Positions 7,972 to 17,262 are shown, counted from the stretch's first letter. The stretch is 64,000 bases of DNA from Saccharopolyspora_D taberi (GCF_039534165.1 NZ_BAAAUX010000006.1:104962-168961), one strand, 5' to 3'. A program made the numbers and translations. Notes: a model not told the origin generated them from the sequence alone.

Positions 7972-9111
7972 GTGGCTTCACGCAGTTCCCGGTTCCTGTG
8001 CGGCGCCCTGGCCCTGGCAGTCGCCGGTTCGGCGTACCGCAGCGCTCGGACGGTCAGCCGCACCCGCCTCGTCGTCCCGCTGCACCGGGCGGCCCCTGGA
8101 CGGGACTTTCCGCCTCCGGTGACCGCGGTCGTCCCCGCCCGCGACGAGGCCGCCGTGCTGGACGCGTGCCTGCGCGGCATCCGGCGCCAGACGCATGGCG
8201 GCGAGCTGCGGATCGTGCTCGTCGACGACGGCTCCACCGACGGCACCGGCGACATCGCCCGCGCGCATGCGGCGGTGGACCCCCGGCTCGCCGTCGTCCG
8301 GGTCGACGGACCGCCACCGGGCTGGACCGGGAAGGTGCACGCGATGCACACCGGCGTCGAGCACGCGGGCACGTCCGGGGAATGGCTGCTGTTCGTCGAC
8401 GCGGACACCGTGCCCGCTCCCGACCTGCTCGAACGGCTGCTCGCCACGGCCGAAGCGGTGGACGCCGACCTGGTCTCCACGCCGGCCGGACCGCCCGCCG
8501 GGCACTCGGTGACGTGGCCGCTGCTGATGCCGCCGGGGTTGCAGCTGATCGGGGAGAACGCGGCGCCGGACGGGCGGGGCCGCCGGGCGTTCGCGATCGG
8601 CCACTGCATCCTGATCCGCCGCTCGTACTACGAGAAGACCGGCGGCTGGGCGGCGTTGGCCGCGCGGCGCAACGAGGACGTCGCGATCGCGACCGCGGTC
8701 CGCGACCACGGCGGCACCACCCGGGTCGTCGACGGCCTGGACCACGTCACCACCAGCGGGATGGACCCGTTCGCGCGCGGCTGGGCCTCGTTCCGGAAGA
8801 GCTTCGTGGCCGGAGCCGGGAACTCGGTCCCGGTGCTGGTCGGCGGTGGTCTGGGGCAGATCGCGCTGTCGCTGGCCGCGCCCGCGGCGGTGCTGACCGG
8901 AGTGCGGACCCGGACGCCCGCACTGGCCGGGCTGGGCCTGCTGGGATGGGCGGCGCAGGGGCTGGCCCACGAGCGGGCCGCGCGGCTGATGCGCGCGAAC
9001 CGGCTGCTGGCGCCGCTCGCGCCGCTGACCGGCGCGCTGTTCGGCGGGGTGCTGCTGGACGGCGCGGTGCGCGCGCTGCGCGGCGCGAGCACCTGGAAGG
9101 GAAGAGCCTGA
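7972..9111 (+). CDS. family 2 glycosyltransferase with C-terminal membrane segments
   Basis: A 379-residue protein. The N-terminus is hydrophobic (about 8-22). A GT-A domain carries VPARDEA at about 54-60, VDDGSTDGT at 84-92, PGWTGK and the metal-binding DAD at 143-145. Hydrophobic stretches at about 280-355 suggest membrane anchoring. The WTGK and VDADT pattern resembles hopanoid/carotenoid-type glycosyltransferases, but the acceptor is not evident. GTG 7972 is chosen because the frame upstream overlaps the toxin gene and is not protein-like. It stands alone after the toxin-antitoxin pair. Confidence 0.8.
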   Translation: MASRSSRFLCGALALAVAGSAYRSARTVSRTRLVVPLHRAAPGRDFPPPVTAVVPARDEAAVLDACLRGIRRQTHGGELRIVLVDDGSTDGTGDIARAHAAVDPRLAVVRVDGPPPGWTGKVHAMHTGVEHAGTSGEWLLFVDADTVPAPDLLERLLATAEAVDADLVSTPAGPPAGHSVTWPLLMPPGLQLIGENAAPDGRGRRAFAIGHCILIRRSYYEKTGGWAALAARRNEDVAIATAVRDHGGTTRVVDGLDHVTTSGMDPFARGWASFRKSFVAGAGNSVPVLVGGGLGQIALSLAAPAAVLTGVRTRTPALAGLGLLGWAAQGLAHERAARLMRANRLLAPLAPLTGALFGGVLLDGAVRALRGASTWKGRA

Positions 9112-9253
9112 ACACACCGGGAGTCGGCCGTGGCCCGTCGCCGACGGACCACGGCTCGCCCGGTTCGAAGTTGCGGTCAGAGGTGGGACGGATCCGGTTC
9201 CGGTCCGCCCCCGGCGGAGCTCACCCGCGTGAGGCGAGTCCGGAGTCCGGCCT

Positions 9254-9592
9254 TCAGCTCGCTGCCTGTGCGGTGCCGTGCTTGCGCAGCGCCACCGGTG
9301 CCCCGGCCAGATCTTCCTCGTTGCAGAGCAACTTCAGGTCGTAGTAGGGCTTGCCCTTGCGGTCGTCGTAGTCCAGGTGGACGGCGATGACATCCACGGG
9401 TTCACCCAGCCAGGACTGGGCTTCGCGGAGCCAGCGGGCGGACCGTTCCAAGGCGGTCGGTAGATCGTCGTCGCGGAACTCGACCGGCCGATAGGGGACG
9501 CCCTGGACCTGATCGTTCGGATCGGAGGGCTGGGGGAGATCCACAGAGACGCCGGATTCGTTGAGTTCGAGTTCGATCGTTTCCTCACTCAC
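9254..9592 (-). CDS. conserved-looking hypothetical acidic protein
   Basis: A 112-residue soluble, acidic protein that I do not recognise. A disordered acidic N-terminus (SEETIELELNESG) is followed by a compact alpha/beta region with ARWLREAQSWLG and VDVIAVHLDYDDRKGKPYYD. The only in-frame start is GTG 9592, which sits directly behind GGAG, so spacing is very tight and leaderless initiation or a shorter start is possible. Its neighbours are convergent (glycosyltransferase) and co-directional (phosphate-binding-like gene) and give no functional clue. Confidence 0.6.
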   Translation of the reverse strand: MSEETIELELNESGVSVDLPQPSDPNDQVQGVPYRPVEFRDDDLPTALERSARWLREAQSWLGEPVDVIAVHLDYDDRKGKPYYDLKLLCNEEDLAGAPVALRKHGTAQAAS

Positions 9593-9721
9593 CTCCGAAG
9601 CGTAACCCCTGTGCCCTGACCAGGTCGAACAATGCGGTGACCGAATTGATACCGGATTGACGCAGCGGTACGCCCCGGCCTACACCGGGAACATCCTGTG
9701 GCATATACCATTCGATTTCGG

Positions 9722-9807
9722 GGGCGCCCTGAACATTGCACGTGATGAGGGAAGGCGGGCTCTGCTCAGGGCGCCCGGCGCGTCGTCCGGGGGCGCGCCC
9801 CGACGAC
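9722..9807 (-). terminator. two hairpins downstream of the PstS-like gene
   Basis: An 11-bp perfect stem, GGGCGCCCTGA with TCAGGGCGCCC (9722-9732/9766-9776), and a second stem with GTCGTC/GACGAC arms (9782-9807) lie between the minus-strand genes. The rest of 9593-9875 shows no gene. Confidence 0.5.
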
Positions 9808-9875
9808 CCGGTCAGCCTAACGCGACACCGCCCAGCAAGATCAACTGGGTCGGTTCCGCCTGCGCCCGGCCGGCT

Positions 9876-11405
9876 TCACGCGGGACGGCACAGCATCGGG
9901 TTCGCCAGCTCCGCGCACGGCTTGTGCCTGTGCGAGCGGACGATGTCCCTGCCGACCTCGTTGACCAGGTACCGCAGGAAACCGGCGGTCAGCGAGTGCG
10001 CCTTCGGTTCCCCGTAGGTGTAGGCGTACTCGGTCTCCCAGAACGGGTACGAACCCTGGTCGGCGCCCTCCAAAGTGGCCGGCTGGCCGTCGATGCGCAC
10101 CGGGAACACGTCGGCGCGCTGCTCGGCGGCGCCGGCCTCGACGTAGCCGAACGCGCCGGGCGTCGTCGCCACCGTGTTCAGCACGTCCTCGGTCGAGCCC
10201 CGCTCGCAGCGCACCGCCCCGGGGGCCGCGCCGGGCGCGCGGTCCCGGCAGTCGTCGGAGGTGTTGACCGGTTCGCGGGCACCCAGCAGCAGGTGCTGCT
10301 CGAAGGTCCGGCGGGTGCCGGAGTTCGCGTACCTGCTGACCAGGCGGACCGGCACGTCGTTGCCGTTGAGCTGGTTCCAGTTGGTGATCTGCCCGGCGTA
10401 GAGCTGCCGGATCCGGTCCGCGGACAGGTCCTGCACCCCGGACTCCTTGTTGCTCACCATGGTGAACAGCGAGAACGCGATGGGCCGTGGCAGCAGCCTC
10501 GGGTACCGGTCGGTTTTCATGCCGTCGGAGAACGCCACCACCTCGGGGTTCTCGCCCTGCTTCCCGGCGGCGTCGAGCCGGTCGAGCCCCTCGGTGCTGC
10601 CGGTGGCCTGGACTTCGATCTGCGCGCCGGGGCAGGTCCGCACGTACGACGCGGCGGCCTCGTCGAGCACCGGCCGGAACGCGGTGGATCCGACGACGGT
10701 GAGCTTGCCCTGCGCGCAGTCGAGCGGGGTGTCCTGCGTGGCCACCGAAACGGAGACCTGAGCGAGGATGACGGCCACCAGGAACCCGATCAGCGCGACC
10801 GCGTTGCGCGGGGTGCCGATCTGGTTCTTGGTCTCCCTGATCCGGCCGCGCCCGACCCCGCCCTTGATCCCGCCGACGACCTTGGGCGGCTGGGCCTTGC
10901 GCACCGCCCCGGTCTTGTCCGGCACGCGGTCGAGGGCGGCCAGGACCTTGTAGTGCTGCTTGCGGTTCAGCGACACCTTGGGCAGTTCGATGACGTTGTC
11001 CTTGACCCGCAGCCCCGAGTTCTCGCGGAACGAGTCGCGCAGGAACTCGTCGCTGAGCTCGGTCACCATCATCCCGACCACCCGGCGGCCGGGGAACTCC
11101 ACGGCGATGCCGGCGTCGACGTTCTCCGGCGCGGCGTAGTCGTCGGCGTCGATGGGGCTCGCGCCGATGTTCTCGATGCGCAGCAGCACGAACGACGGCG
11201 CGATCAGCCGCTCGTTCTCGCTGAGCGGGAACTGCTGGAGGGCTCCGGCGTACTGGGAGGAGTCCACGTCGGTGGCGGTGGTGTCCATCTGCACCCGGTA
11301 GCCGAGGCGTTTGCGGCCGATGAACACGAACTCGTAGAGCGCGGCGATGATCGGGACGACGACACCGAGGACCGCGAAGATGATTTCCCAGGGAATCCCG
11401 TCCAT
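9876..11405 (-). CDS. membrane-anchored protein with PstS-like substrate-binding domain
   Basis: A 509-residue protein. A transmembrane segment at about 6-28 (WEIIFAVLGVVVPIIAALYEF) is followed by a region of about 170 residues of unknown fold. A second transmembrane segment lies at about 200-222. An extracytoplasmic periplasmic-binding-protein domain from about 230 to the end has VVGSTAFRPVLDEAAASY, ATGSTEGL and SRYANSGTRRTFEQ, all like PstS phosphate-binding proteins. No ABC permease or ATPase genes accompany it. A sensory or solute-capturing role rather than transport is plausible. The family call rests on motif resemblance. Confidence 0.75.
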   Translation of the reverse strand: MDGIPWEIIFAVLGVVVPIIAALYEFVFIGRKRLGYRVQMDTTATDVDSSQYAGALQQFPLSENERLIAPSFVLLRIENIGASPIDADDYAAPENVDAGIAVEFPGRRVVGMMVTELSDEFLRDSFRENSGLRVKDNVIELPKVSLNRKQHYKVLAALDRVPDKTGAVRKAQPPKVVGGIKGGVGRGRIRETKNQIGTPRNAVALIGFLVAVILAQVSVSVATQDTPLDCAQGKLTVVGSTAFRPVLDEAAASYVRTCPGAQIEVQATGSTEGLDRLDAAGKQGENPEVVAFSDGMKTDRYPRLLPRPIAFSLFTMVSNKESGVQDLSADRIRQLYAGQITNWNQLNGNDVPVRLVSRYANSGTRRTFEQHLLLGAREPVNTSDDCRDRAPGAAPGAVRCERGSTEDVLNTVATTPGAFGYVEAGAAEQRADVFPVRIDGQPATLEGADQGSYPFWETEYAYTYGEPKAHSLTAGFLRYLVNEVGRDIVRSHRHKPCAELANPMLCRPA

Positions 11406-11550
11406 GCCCGAACTCCCCCTCGCCGCTGATCAACTCCCAGGTGGCAAGAACATACGAGCCCGCCCGGGAGACCAGATCCGCTTGCGAGGAGCCGTCGACC
11501 ACTGTTCACCCACCGTTGGCCGAACGCGGCATCGCTCGGTGCGGTGGGAA

Positions 11551-12003
11551 CTACGGCATCAGGCCCGCCGCGACGGTGGCACCGAGCTCCCAGCACTTCT
11601 CGAGGTCTTCCTTGCCGGGCTCGCCGGTCACCGACACGTGTTCGGCCGCCTTCTCCCAGCCCATGCCGGTGGTGATCGACTCGACGCCGCGGATCGCGCC
11701 GGTGGTGTCGTTGTTGCCGTGCACGTAGAGCCCGTACGGGCGGCCCCGGGTCGAGTCCAGGCACGGGTAGTAGGCGAGGTCGAAGAAGACCTTCAGCGCG
11801 CCGCTCATCATGCCCAGGTTCGCCGGGGTGCCCAGCACGTAGCCGTCGGCGGCCAGCGCGTCGGCCGGGGTGGCCTCCAGCGCCGCACGGCGGACGACCT
11901 CGACGTCCTCGATCTCGTCGGTGGTTGCACCGGCCACGACCGCCTCGAACATCGCCTGGAGGTTCGGCGAGGGCGTGTGGTGCACGATCAGCAGCCTGGG
12001 CAC
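11551..12003 (-). CDS. flavodoxin-like NAD(P)H-dependent reductase family protein
   Basis: A 150-residue protein with a flavodoxin fold: LLIVHHTPSPN at the N-terminus forms the first strand and phosphate loop, GYVLGTPANLGMMSGALKVFFD the FMN-binding loop, and RPYGLYVHGNND a later strand. GTG 12003 places the start directly at the first beta strand; a longer frame to 12039 has no supporting ribosome site. These proteins bind FMN and usually reduce quinones or flavins in the cytoplasm. It is divergent from the methyltransferase at 12136. Confidence 0.8.
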   Translation of the reverse strand: MPRLLIVHHTPSPNLQAMFEAVVAGATTDEIEDVEVVRRAALEATPADALAADGYVLGTPANLGMMSGALKVFFDLAYYPCLDSTRGRPYGLYVHGNNDTTGAIRGVESITTGMGWEKAAEHVSVTGEPGKEDLEKCWELGATVAAGLMP

Positions 12004-12135
12004 GCCCCGAGCCTGCCGCCCGGTGACCCGATCGTGCAAGTGAACGCCTGTTGTCCCCGGTTGTACGGTGGTTTCCCCTGATCACGGCAGCGACGCTGAG
12101 GTGGCGGGCTGCGACGACGAAAGGCGAGGTCAGCC

Positions 12136-12936
12136 ATGCCAGAACGCGCCGAATGGGTGCCGCCGAACATCGACGTCGAGGCCCCCAGCGCCGCCCGCAT
12201 CTACGACTTCCTGCTGGGCGGCGGGCACAACTTCGCGATCGACCGGTCGGTCGGCCAGCGGGTCCTCGAAGTGCAGCCGCAGGGGCGCCAGATCGCGACG
12301 TCGAACCGGGCGTTCCTGAACCGCGCGGTCGAGTACATGATGTCGCAGGGGATCGACCAGTTCCTCGACCTCGGCTCGGGAATCCCCACCGCGGGCAACG
12401 TCCACGAGGTCGCGCAGCGCACCAATCCGGACGCCCGCGTGGTCTACGTCGACTACGACCCGGTCGCGGTCGCGCACAGCCGGCTGCTGCTCAGGGACAA
12501 CCCGAACGCGACCGTCATCGACGCCGACCTCCGTGAGCCCGGCAACGTGCTGGACTCCCCGGTGGTCCGCGAAGTCCTGGACTTCACCCGGCCGATCGGC
12601 CTGTTAACCGTCGCGATCTTCCACTTCGTGGCGGACGAGCGGAACCCCGCGGCCATCCTCGCCCGCTACCGCGACGAGCTGCCGTCCGGCAGCCTGGTCG
12701 CCCTCTCCCACCTGACCGCCGACCAGATGCCCGCCGAGATGGCGGGCGTGGTCGAAGCGATGCGCAACAGCCGCGACCCCATGTACTTCCGCAGCTTCGC
12801 CGAGGTTTCCGCGCTCTTCGCCGGCCTGGACCTGGTCGAGCCCGGCATCGTCAGCGCCCCGGCGTGGCGCAACCCCGACTGGGACGATCTCGCCGTTCAG
12901 GAAGGCGTCTACGTCGGCGTCGGCCGCAAGCCCTGA
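12136..12936 (+). CDS. SAM-dependent methyltransferase, PF04672 (SAM_MT actinobacterial) family
   Basis: A 266-residue protein. PNIDVEAPSAARIYDFLLGGGHNFAIDR at the N-terminus (given here in two blocks, PSAARIYDFLLGG and NFAIDR) is the hallmark of the abundant actinobacterial S-adenosyl methyltransferase family PF04672. The SAM loop follows as FLDLGSGIPTAGNVHE, then VVYVDYDPVAV and a strand ending LTVAIFHF. Substrates in this family are mostly unknown. ATG 12136 follows a purine-rich GAAAGGCGAGG region. The gene is convergent with pmmB, with a long palindromic repeat element between them. Confidence 0.85.
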   Translation: MPERAEWVPPNIDVEAPSAARIYDFLLGGGHNFAIDRSVGQRVLEVQPQGRQIATSNRAFLNRAVEYMMSQGIDQFLDLGSGIPTAGNVHEVAQRTNPDARVVYVDYDPVAVAHSRLLLRDNPNATVIDADLREPGNVLDSPVVREVLDFTRPIGLLTVAIFHFVADERNPAAILARYRDELPSGSLVALSHLTADQMPAEMAGVVEAMRNSRDPMYFRSFAEVSALFAGLDLVEPGIVSAPAWRNPDWDDLAVQEGVYVGVGRKP

Positions 12937-12957
12937 GTTCCTGTTTGCCAGATTCCT

Positions 12958-13124
12958 TTTGCGTGGCGGTGCGGGTGGCGGAACCTCAGGCGTCCGCTGG
13001 CTCCGGAATCTTTTTCGCACGTATGCCAATACGAGCGAAAAAGCTGTCCTCGCCAGCGAACGCCTGAGAACCCGCGGCGGTGCCGGTTGCTGGGGTGGGC
13101 TAAGCGGCTGCGCCGCTTGAAGAC
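12958..13124. repeat. full copy of a dispersed intergenic repeat element with long hairpins
   Basis: CTCAGGCGTCCGCTGGC (12985-13001) pairs with 13052-13068 (17 bp, one mismatch). A nested hairpin of CTTTTTCGC with GCGAAAAAG (13010-13018/13035-13043) lies inside. A separate AAGCGGC/GCCGCTT hairpin is at 13102-13118. Its left end recurs at 52619-52653 and its right end at 58271-58333. It sits between convergent genes and could also terminate both. Confidence 0.75.
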
Positions 13125-13136
13125 AACGCTCGGAGC

Positions 13137-14744
13137 CTAGTCGCGGACGAGGTCGGCAACGGCGTCCTCCAGTTCGGAAAGCCGTTGTGCCGCAACGCGT
13201 TTCGCGGTGTCGAGGGTGTCATCGGCAGCGGCTTCCACGACCTGCAGGTAGCACTTCAGCTTGGGTTCGGTGCCGGACGGGCGGATGACCACGCGCAGCC
13301 CGCCCGCTCCGGTCAACACCAGCGCGTCGGTGCCGGGCAGCAGATCACGCACCGCCACCGGGGAACCGGCCAGCTCCTCCGGCGGGTCCGCCCGCAGCCG
13401 CCGCATGGTCTCGGCGATCACCGCGAGGTCGGTGACCCGGACCGACACCTGGCCGGTCCGGTGCACGCCGTGGGCGATCGAGAGCTCGTCGAGCATCCCG
13501 GACAGGGACCGGCCGCGCGCGGCCAGGTCGCACGCGAGCACCGCGGTCGAGATGCCGTCCTTGTCGCGCACGTGGTCCGGGTCCACGCAGTGGCCCAGCG
13601 CCTCTTCGTAGGCGTAGACCAGTCCGGTCCCCGCGCCGTCGCCCGCACGCACCAGCCACTTGAAGCCGGTCAGCGTCTCGTCGTAGCGGACACCGTGCTC
13701 CGCGGCCAGCGAGCGCAGCATCGTCGCCGACACGATCGTCGTCGCCACCAGCGGATCCGGGTGCTCCTCGCGGTCCAAACCGGACAGCACGTGCTGCGCG
13801 AGCAGCACCCCGGTCTCGTCCCCGCGCAGCATCCGCCAACTGCCGTCCTCGCGGATGCCCAGCGCGCAGCGGTCGGCGTCGGGGTCCAGCGCGATCGCGA
13901 GGTCCGCGTCGATCTCCTCGGCCAGCTCCAGCAGCGCGTCGGTCGCGCCGGGCTCCTCCGGATTCGGGAAGCCCACCGTCGGGAAGTCCGGGTCCGGTTC
14001 GGACTGCGACGCGACGAAGTGCACGTCGTCGAATCCCGCGCGGCGCAACGCTTCCCGCAACGGCCGCGCACCGACCCCGTGCAGCGCCGTCGCCGCGATC
14101 CGCAGTGGACCGGCCGGCGGACGTGCGAGCGACGAGACCCGCGTCAGGTACTCGTCGAGCGCGTTGTCCAGCACCGACCAGTCCCGGCTCCGGGGAACCG
14201 AGGCCGCGTCCGGCGTGCGCGCGATGGCCGCCTCGATCTCGGTGTCGCTCGGGCCGACCAGGTGGATGCCGCCGCGCAGGTAGAGCTTGTAGCCGTTGTC
14301 CTGCGGGGGATTGTGCGACGCGGTGATCTGGATCCCCGCCACCGCGTCCAGCGCCCGCGTCGCGAACGCGACCACCGGCGTCGGCAACGGCTCCGGCATG
14401 ACCCGGACGTCGAAGCCCGCCGCGGCCAGCACCCCGGCCGCGTCCGCGGCGAAGTCCTCCGAACCGCGCCGCGCGTCCCGGCCGACGACCACGATCCCGC
14501 CGCCGTTGCCCTGCGCCGACAGCCATTCCGCGACCCCGGCGGTGGTGCGGATGACGACCGCGCGGTTCATCCCGTTCGCGCCCGCGCGCACCGGACCGCG
14601 CAGACCGGCGGTGCCGAAGGTCGGCATGCCCGACATGCGGTCGGCGAGTTCGGGGGAGTCGAGCAGCGCCCGCAGCTCGGCGCGGGCCGCCGGGTCGACG
14701 TCCCCGGCGATCCAGCGCTCGGCGGCCTCCCGCAGCCCGTCCAA
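13137..14744 (-). CDS. pmmB: phosphomannomutase/phosphoglucomutase-family phosphosugar mutase
   Basis: A 535-residue alpha-D-phosphohexomutase, the usual length for the PmmB/PGM2 branch. Motifs include FGTAGLRGPVRAG at about 43-55, the phosphoserine loop TASHNPPQDNGYK, the metal-binding DPDADRC and the C-terminal phosphate-binding RPSGTEPKLK. It interconverts hexose (or pentose) 1- and 6-phosphates. Its start is 2 bp from the stop of the purine nucleoside phosphorylase gene, so the two are co-transcribed, as in mycobacteria. Pairing with a nucleoside phosphorylase is consistent with handling ribose- or deoxyribose-1-phosphate, an inference. Confidence 0.92.
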   Translation of the reverse strand: MDGLREAAERWIAGDVDPAARAELRALLDSPELADRMSGMPTFGTAGLRGPVRAGANGMNRAVVIRTTAGVAEWLSAQGNGGGIVVVGRDARRGSEDFAADAAGVLAAAGFDVRVMPEPLPTPVVAFATRALDAVAGIQITASHNPPQDNGYKLYLRGGIHLVGPSDTEIEAAIARTPDAASVPRSRDWSVLDNALDEYLTRVSSLARPPAGPLRIAATALHGVGARPLREALRRAGFDDVHFVASQSEPDPDFPTVGFPNPEEPGATDALLELAEEIDADLAIALDPDADRCALGIREDGSWRMLRGDETGVLLAQHVLSGLDREEHPDPLVATTIVSATMLRSLAAEHGVRYDETLTGFKWLVRAGDGAGTGLVYAYEEALGHCVDPDHVRDKDGISTAVLACDLAARGRSLSGMLDELSIAHGVHRTGQVSVRVTDLAVIAETMRRLRADPPEELAGSPVAVRDLLPGTDALVLTGAGGLRVVIRPSGTEPKLKCYLQVVEAAADDTLDTAKRVAAQRLSELEDAVADLVRD

Positions 14745-14745
14745 C

Positions 14746-15540
14746 TCAGGCCCGTTCCACGAGCGAGCGCAGCAGCGCGCCCATGCGGGTCGCCGAGGCC
14801 CGGCCCGCGTCCAGCACCTCCTGGTGGTTCAGCGGCTGACCGCTGAGACCGGCCGCCAGGTTCGTCACCAGCGACAGGCCGAACACCTCGGCACCGGCCG
14901 CCCGCGCGGCGATCGCCTCCAGCACGGTCGACATGCCCACCAGGTCCACGCCCAGCCCGCGCAGCATCCGGATCTCGGCCGGGGTCTCGAAGTGCGGACC
15001 GGGCAGCCCCGCGTACACGCCCTCCTCCAGCGACGGGTCGATCGCCCGCGCGAGCTCGCGCAGGCGCGGCGAGTACAGGTCGGTGAGGTCGACGAAGTCC
15101 GCGCCCACCAGCGGGGATCGGGCCGTCATGTTCACGTGGTCGCTGATCAACACCGGCTGCCCGACCGACATGCCCTCGCGCAGCCCACCGGCGGCGTTGG
15201 TCAGCACCACGGTCCGGCAACCGGCCGCGGCGGCGGTCCGCACCCCGTGCGCGACCGGCTCGATGCCCTTGCCCTCGTAGAGGTGGGTGCGCCCGAGCAG
15301 CACCAGCACCCGCTTCTCGCCGACCGGGACCGACCAGATCTTCCCGCTGTGGCCGATGGCTCCGGGCGGGGTGAAGCCAGGCAGCTCGGACATGCTCAGC
15401 TCGTGGGCCGGGGTGCCGATCTCCTCGGCGGCGGGCTGCCAGCCCGATCCCAGCACGACCGCCAGGTCGTGGCGTTCGGTCCCGGTGGCCTGGGCGATCG
15501 CCCCGGCCGCCGCTGTCGCGTCGGAAGCAGTAGTCGTCAC
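14746..15540 (-). CDS. deoD: purine nucleoside phosphorylase
   Basis: A 264-residue trimeric-type PNP (MtnP/PunA family). Phosphate-binding GSGW at about 31-34, GRTHLYEG, TNAAGGLREGMSVGQ and the base-binding GMSTVLEAIAAR are all present. It cleaves inosine/guanosine with phosphate in purine salvage. The start is GTG 15540. It is the first gene of a two-gene unit with pmmB and lies 45 bp downstream of the kinase gene on the same strand. The gene name follows the mycobacterial usage; punA would be equally suitable. Confidence 0.93.
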   Translation of the reverse strand: MTTTASDATAAAGAIAQATGTERHDLAVVLGSGWQPAAEEIGTPAHELSMSELPGFTPPGAIGHSGKIWSVPVGEKRVLVLLGRTHLYEGKGIEPVAHGVRTAAAAGCRTVVLTNAAGGLREGMSVGQPVLISDHVNMTARSPLVGADFVDLTDLYSPRLRELARAIDPSLEEGVYAGLPGPHFETPAEIRMLRGLGVDLVGMSTVLEAIAARAAGAEVFGLSLVTNLAAGLSGQPLNHQEVLDAGRASATRMGALLRSLVERA

Positions 15541-15585
15541 ACGCGCGATCTTAGGGGCTGCCGCGGGTCCGCGAAGCGCCGAAGA

Positions 15586-17262
15586 TCAGCCCAGCTGCTT
15601 GAAGGTCGGCAGCACCAGATCGGACAGCTCGTTCGCCCGCCCCGGGTTCTCGGACGGGACGGTCACCCGGACGATCCAGAGATCGGTGGTGCCGGGCAGC
15701 ACGCTCGACGCGGTGTGGCGGCTGATCCGGCCGGGGCCACCGGCCAGCGCGGTCTCGGTCGTCGTGTAGTTCAGCCTGTGGTTCTCGGAGTCGGGGTTCG
15801 GGAACGGCGTGTCGGAGTCCATCGTGAACTCGCCCTCCGAGCCCGCGGCCATCTCCGGCAGCGCCTCCAGGTACTGCTCGACGCCGTAGCCGTGCTTGAC
15901 GAAACCGCCGAAGCGCTCGACCACGACCTCCTCCCGGCCGTCCGGCGAGACGAACGACACCGCCTTGCTGTTGGACAGCTCGTCCCGCTCGCCCTGGAAC
16001 ACGTTCCAGCCGCCGGGGACCGCGATCTGGAACAGGCCGGTGCCGCTGTCGCGGCTGTGCCTGGTCTCGTACCGCAGCGGGGTCCACGGTTCGCTCCGCC
16101 CGGCAGGCGGCTGCGCGGTCGGCGGCGACCACCGGTCGGCCACGGTCCGCGCGGTGAAGAACCCGCCGGTGAGCGCGGCGGCGAAGAGCACGACCGCGAC
16201 GACGCCGAGCGCGATCGCGGGCCACGGCGACCGCTTCGCGGGCGGCGGCGCGGCGTTGACCATGAACGGCAGCAGCCCCGGCTCGCTGGCCAGCGGCGCG
16301 GGCTGCGGTTCGGCGCGCTGGGTGCCGCCGCGCGGCGGGGTGCTCTTGACCGGCCGCCGGACCTTGACCGTCGGCGCTTCCGGGTCGAGCAGCATCGAGA
16401 ACGGCCGGACGCCGGGTTCGGGCATGAGGTGGCGGATGCGCCTGCGCGCTTCGGTCAGCGTCATCCGCTCCGCCGGGTCCTTGACCATCAGCCCGGCGAT
16501 GACCTCGCCGACGGGCCCGGTGCGGGTGGTGACCGGTACCGGCCCGCGGACCACCTCGGTCACCGTGGCCACCGGGTCGTCTCCCGCGTCGTAGGGGGTG
16601 CGGCCCTCGGCAGCGGCGAACAGCGTGGCGCCCAGCCCCCACAGGTCGGCGGAGTCGGTGACGGCTTCGCCGGAGGCGATCTCGGGCGCGATGAACGCCG
16701 GGGTGCCGAGCATGATCCCGGTGCGGGTGATCGTGTGCTCGGAGATGTTGCGGGAGATGCCGAAGTCGCTGAGCTTGATCCGGCCGTCGTCGCCGATGAG
16801 CACGTTGCCGGGCTTGACGTCGCGGTGCACGATCCCGGCCCGGTGGGCGGCTTCCAGCGCCGCGGCGACGCCGTCGGTGATCACCGCGAGCTGCTCGTCG
16901 TCGAGCGCGCCGTGCTCGGCCAGGATCGCGGCGAGGCTCTGCGAGGGCACGAGTTCCATGACGACGAACGGTTCGCCCGCCTCGCGGGCCACGTCGTAGA
17001 GCGTGACCACGTTGGGATGGGTCACCACCGCGATCGCGCGGGCCTCGCGCAGGGCGCGCTCGCGGAGCTCGGCGGCCTCCTCCTCGGGCATGCCGGGAGG
17101 CAGCCGGACCTCCTTGACCGCGACCGGGCGGCGGAGCAGTTCGTCCACCGCGGACCAGACTGTGCCCATCGCGCCGCCGCCGAGTTCGCTCTCCAACCGG
17201 TAGCGGTCCGCGATCAGCCGGCCTGCGCCGGTGAGCGTCTTGTTGTCGTCAGGCGTGGACAC
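15586..17262 (-). CDS. transmembrane Ser/Thr protein kinase (PknB-like)
   Basis: A 558-residue protein with a Hanks-type kinase domain at about 18-280. The glycine-rich loop is GGGAMG, catalytic Lys is at about 50, HRDVKPGN at 146-153 and DFG at 166-168. A proline-rich linker is followed by a transmembrane helix at about 349-370 and an extracellular domain of about 185 residues that is not PASTA-like. GTG 17262 is preferred because GGAG lies 9 nt upstream and the protein then starts STPDDNK; ATG 17295 is the alternative. The external domain resembles those of other actinobacterial sensor kinases of unknown ligand. Confidence 0.9.
   Translation of the reverse strand: MSTPDDNKTLTGAGRLIADRYRLESELGGGAMGTVWSAVDELLRRPVAVKEVRLPPGMPEEEAAELRERALREARAIAVVTHPNVVTLYDVAREAGEPFVVMELVPSQSLAAILAEHGALDDEQLAVITDGVAAALEAAHRAGIVHRDVKPGNVLIGDDGRIKLSDFGISRNISEHTITRTGIMLGTPAFIAPEIASGEAVTDSADLWGLGATLFAAAEGRTPYDAGDDPVATVTEVVRGPVPVTTRTGPVGEVIAGLMVKDPAERMTLTEARRRIRHLMPEPGVRPFSMLLDPEAPTVKVRRPVKSTPPRGGTQRAEPQPAPLASEPGLLPFMVNAAPPPAKRSPWPAIALGVVAVVLFAAALTGGFFTARTVADRWSPPTAQPPAGRSEPWTPLRYETRHSRDSGTGLFQIAVPGGWNVFQGERDELSNSKAVSFVSPDGREEVVVERFGGFVKHGYGVEQYLEALPEMAAGSEGEFTMDSDTPFPNPDSENHRLNYTTTETALAGGPGRISRHTASSVLPGTTDLWIVRVTVPSENPGRANELSDLVLPTFKQLG

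Noticed and set aside
9657..9875. Start of a plus-strand gene
   Set aside because: The frame runs antisense through the PstS-like gene; the free part is a hairpin-rich terminator region.
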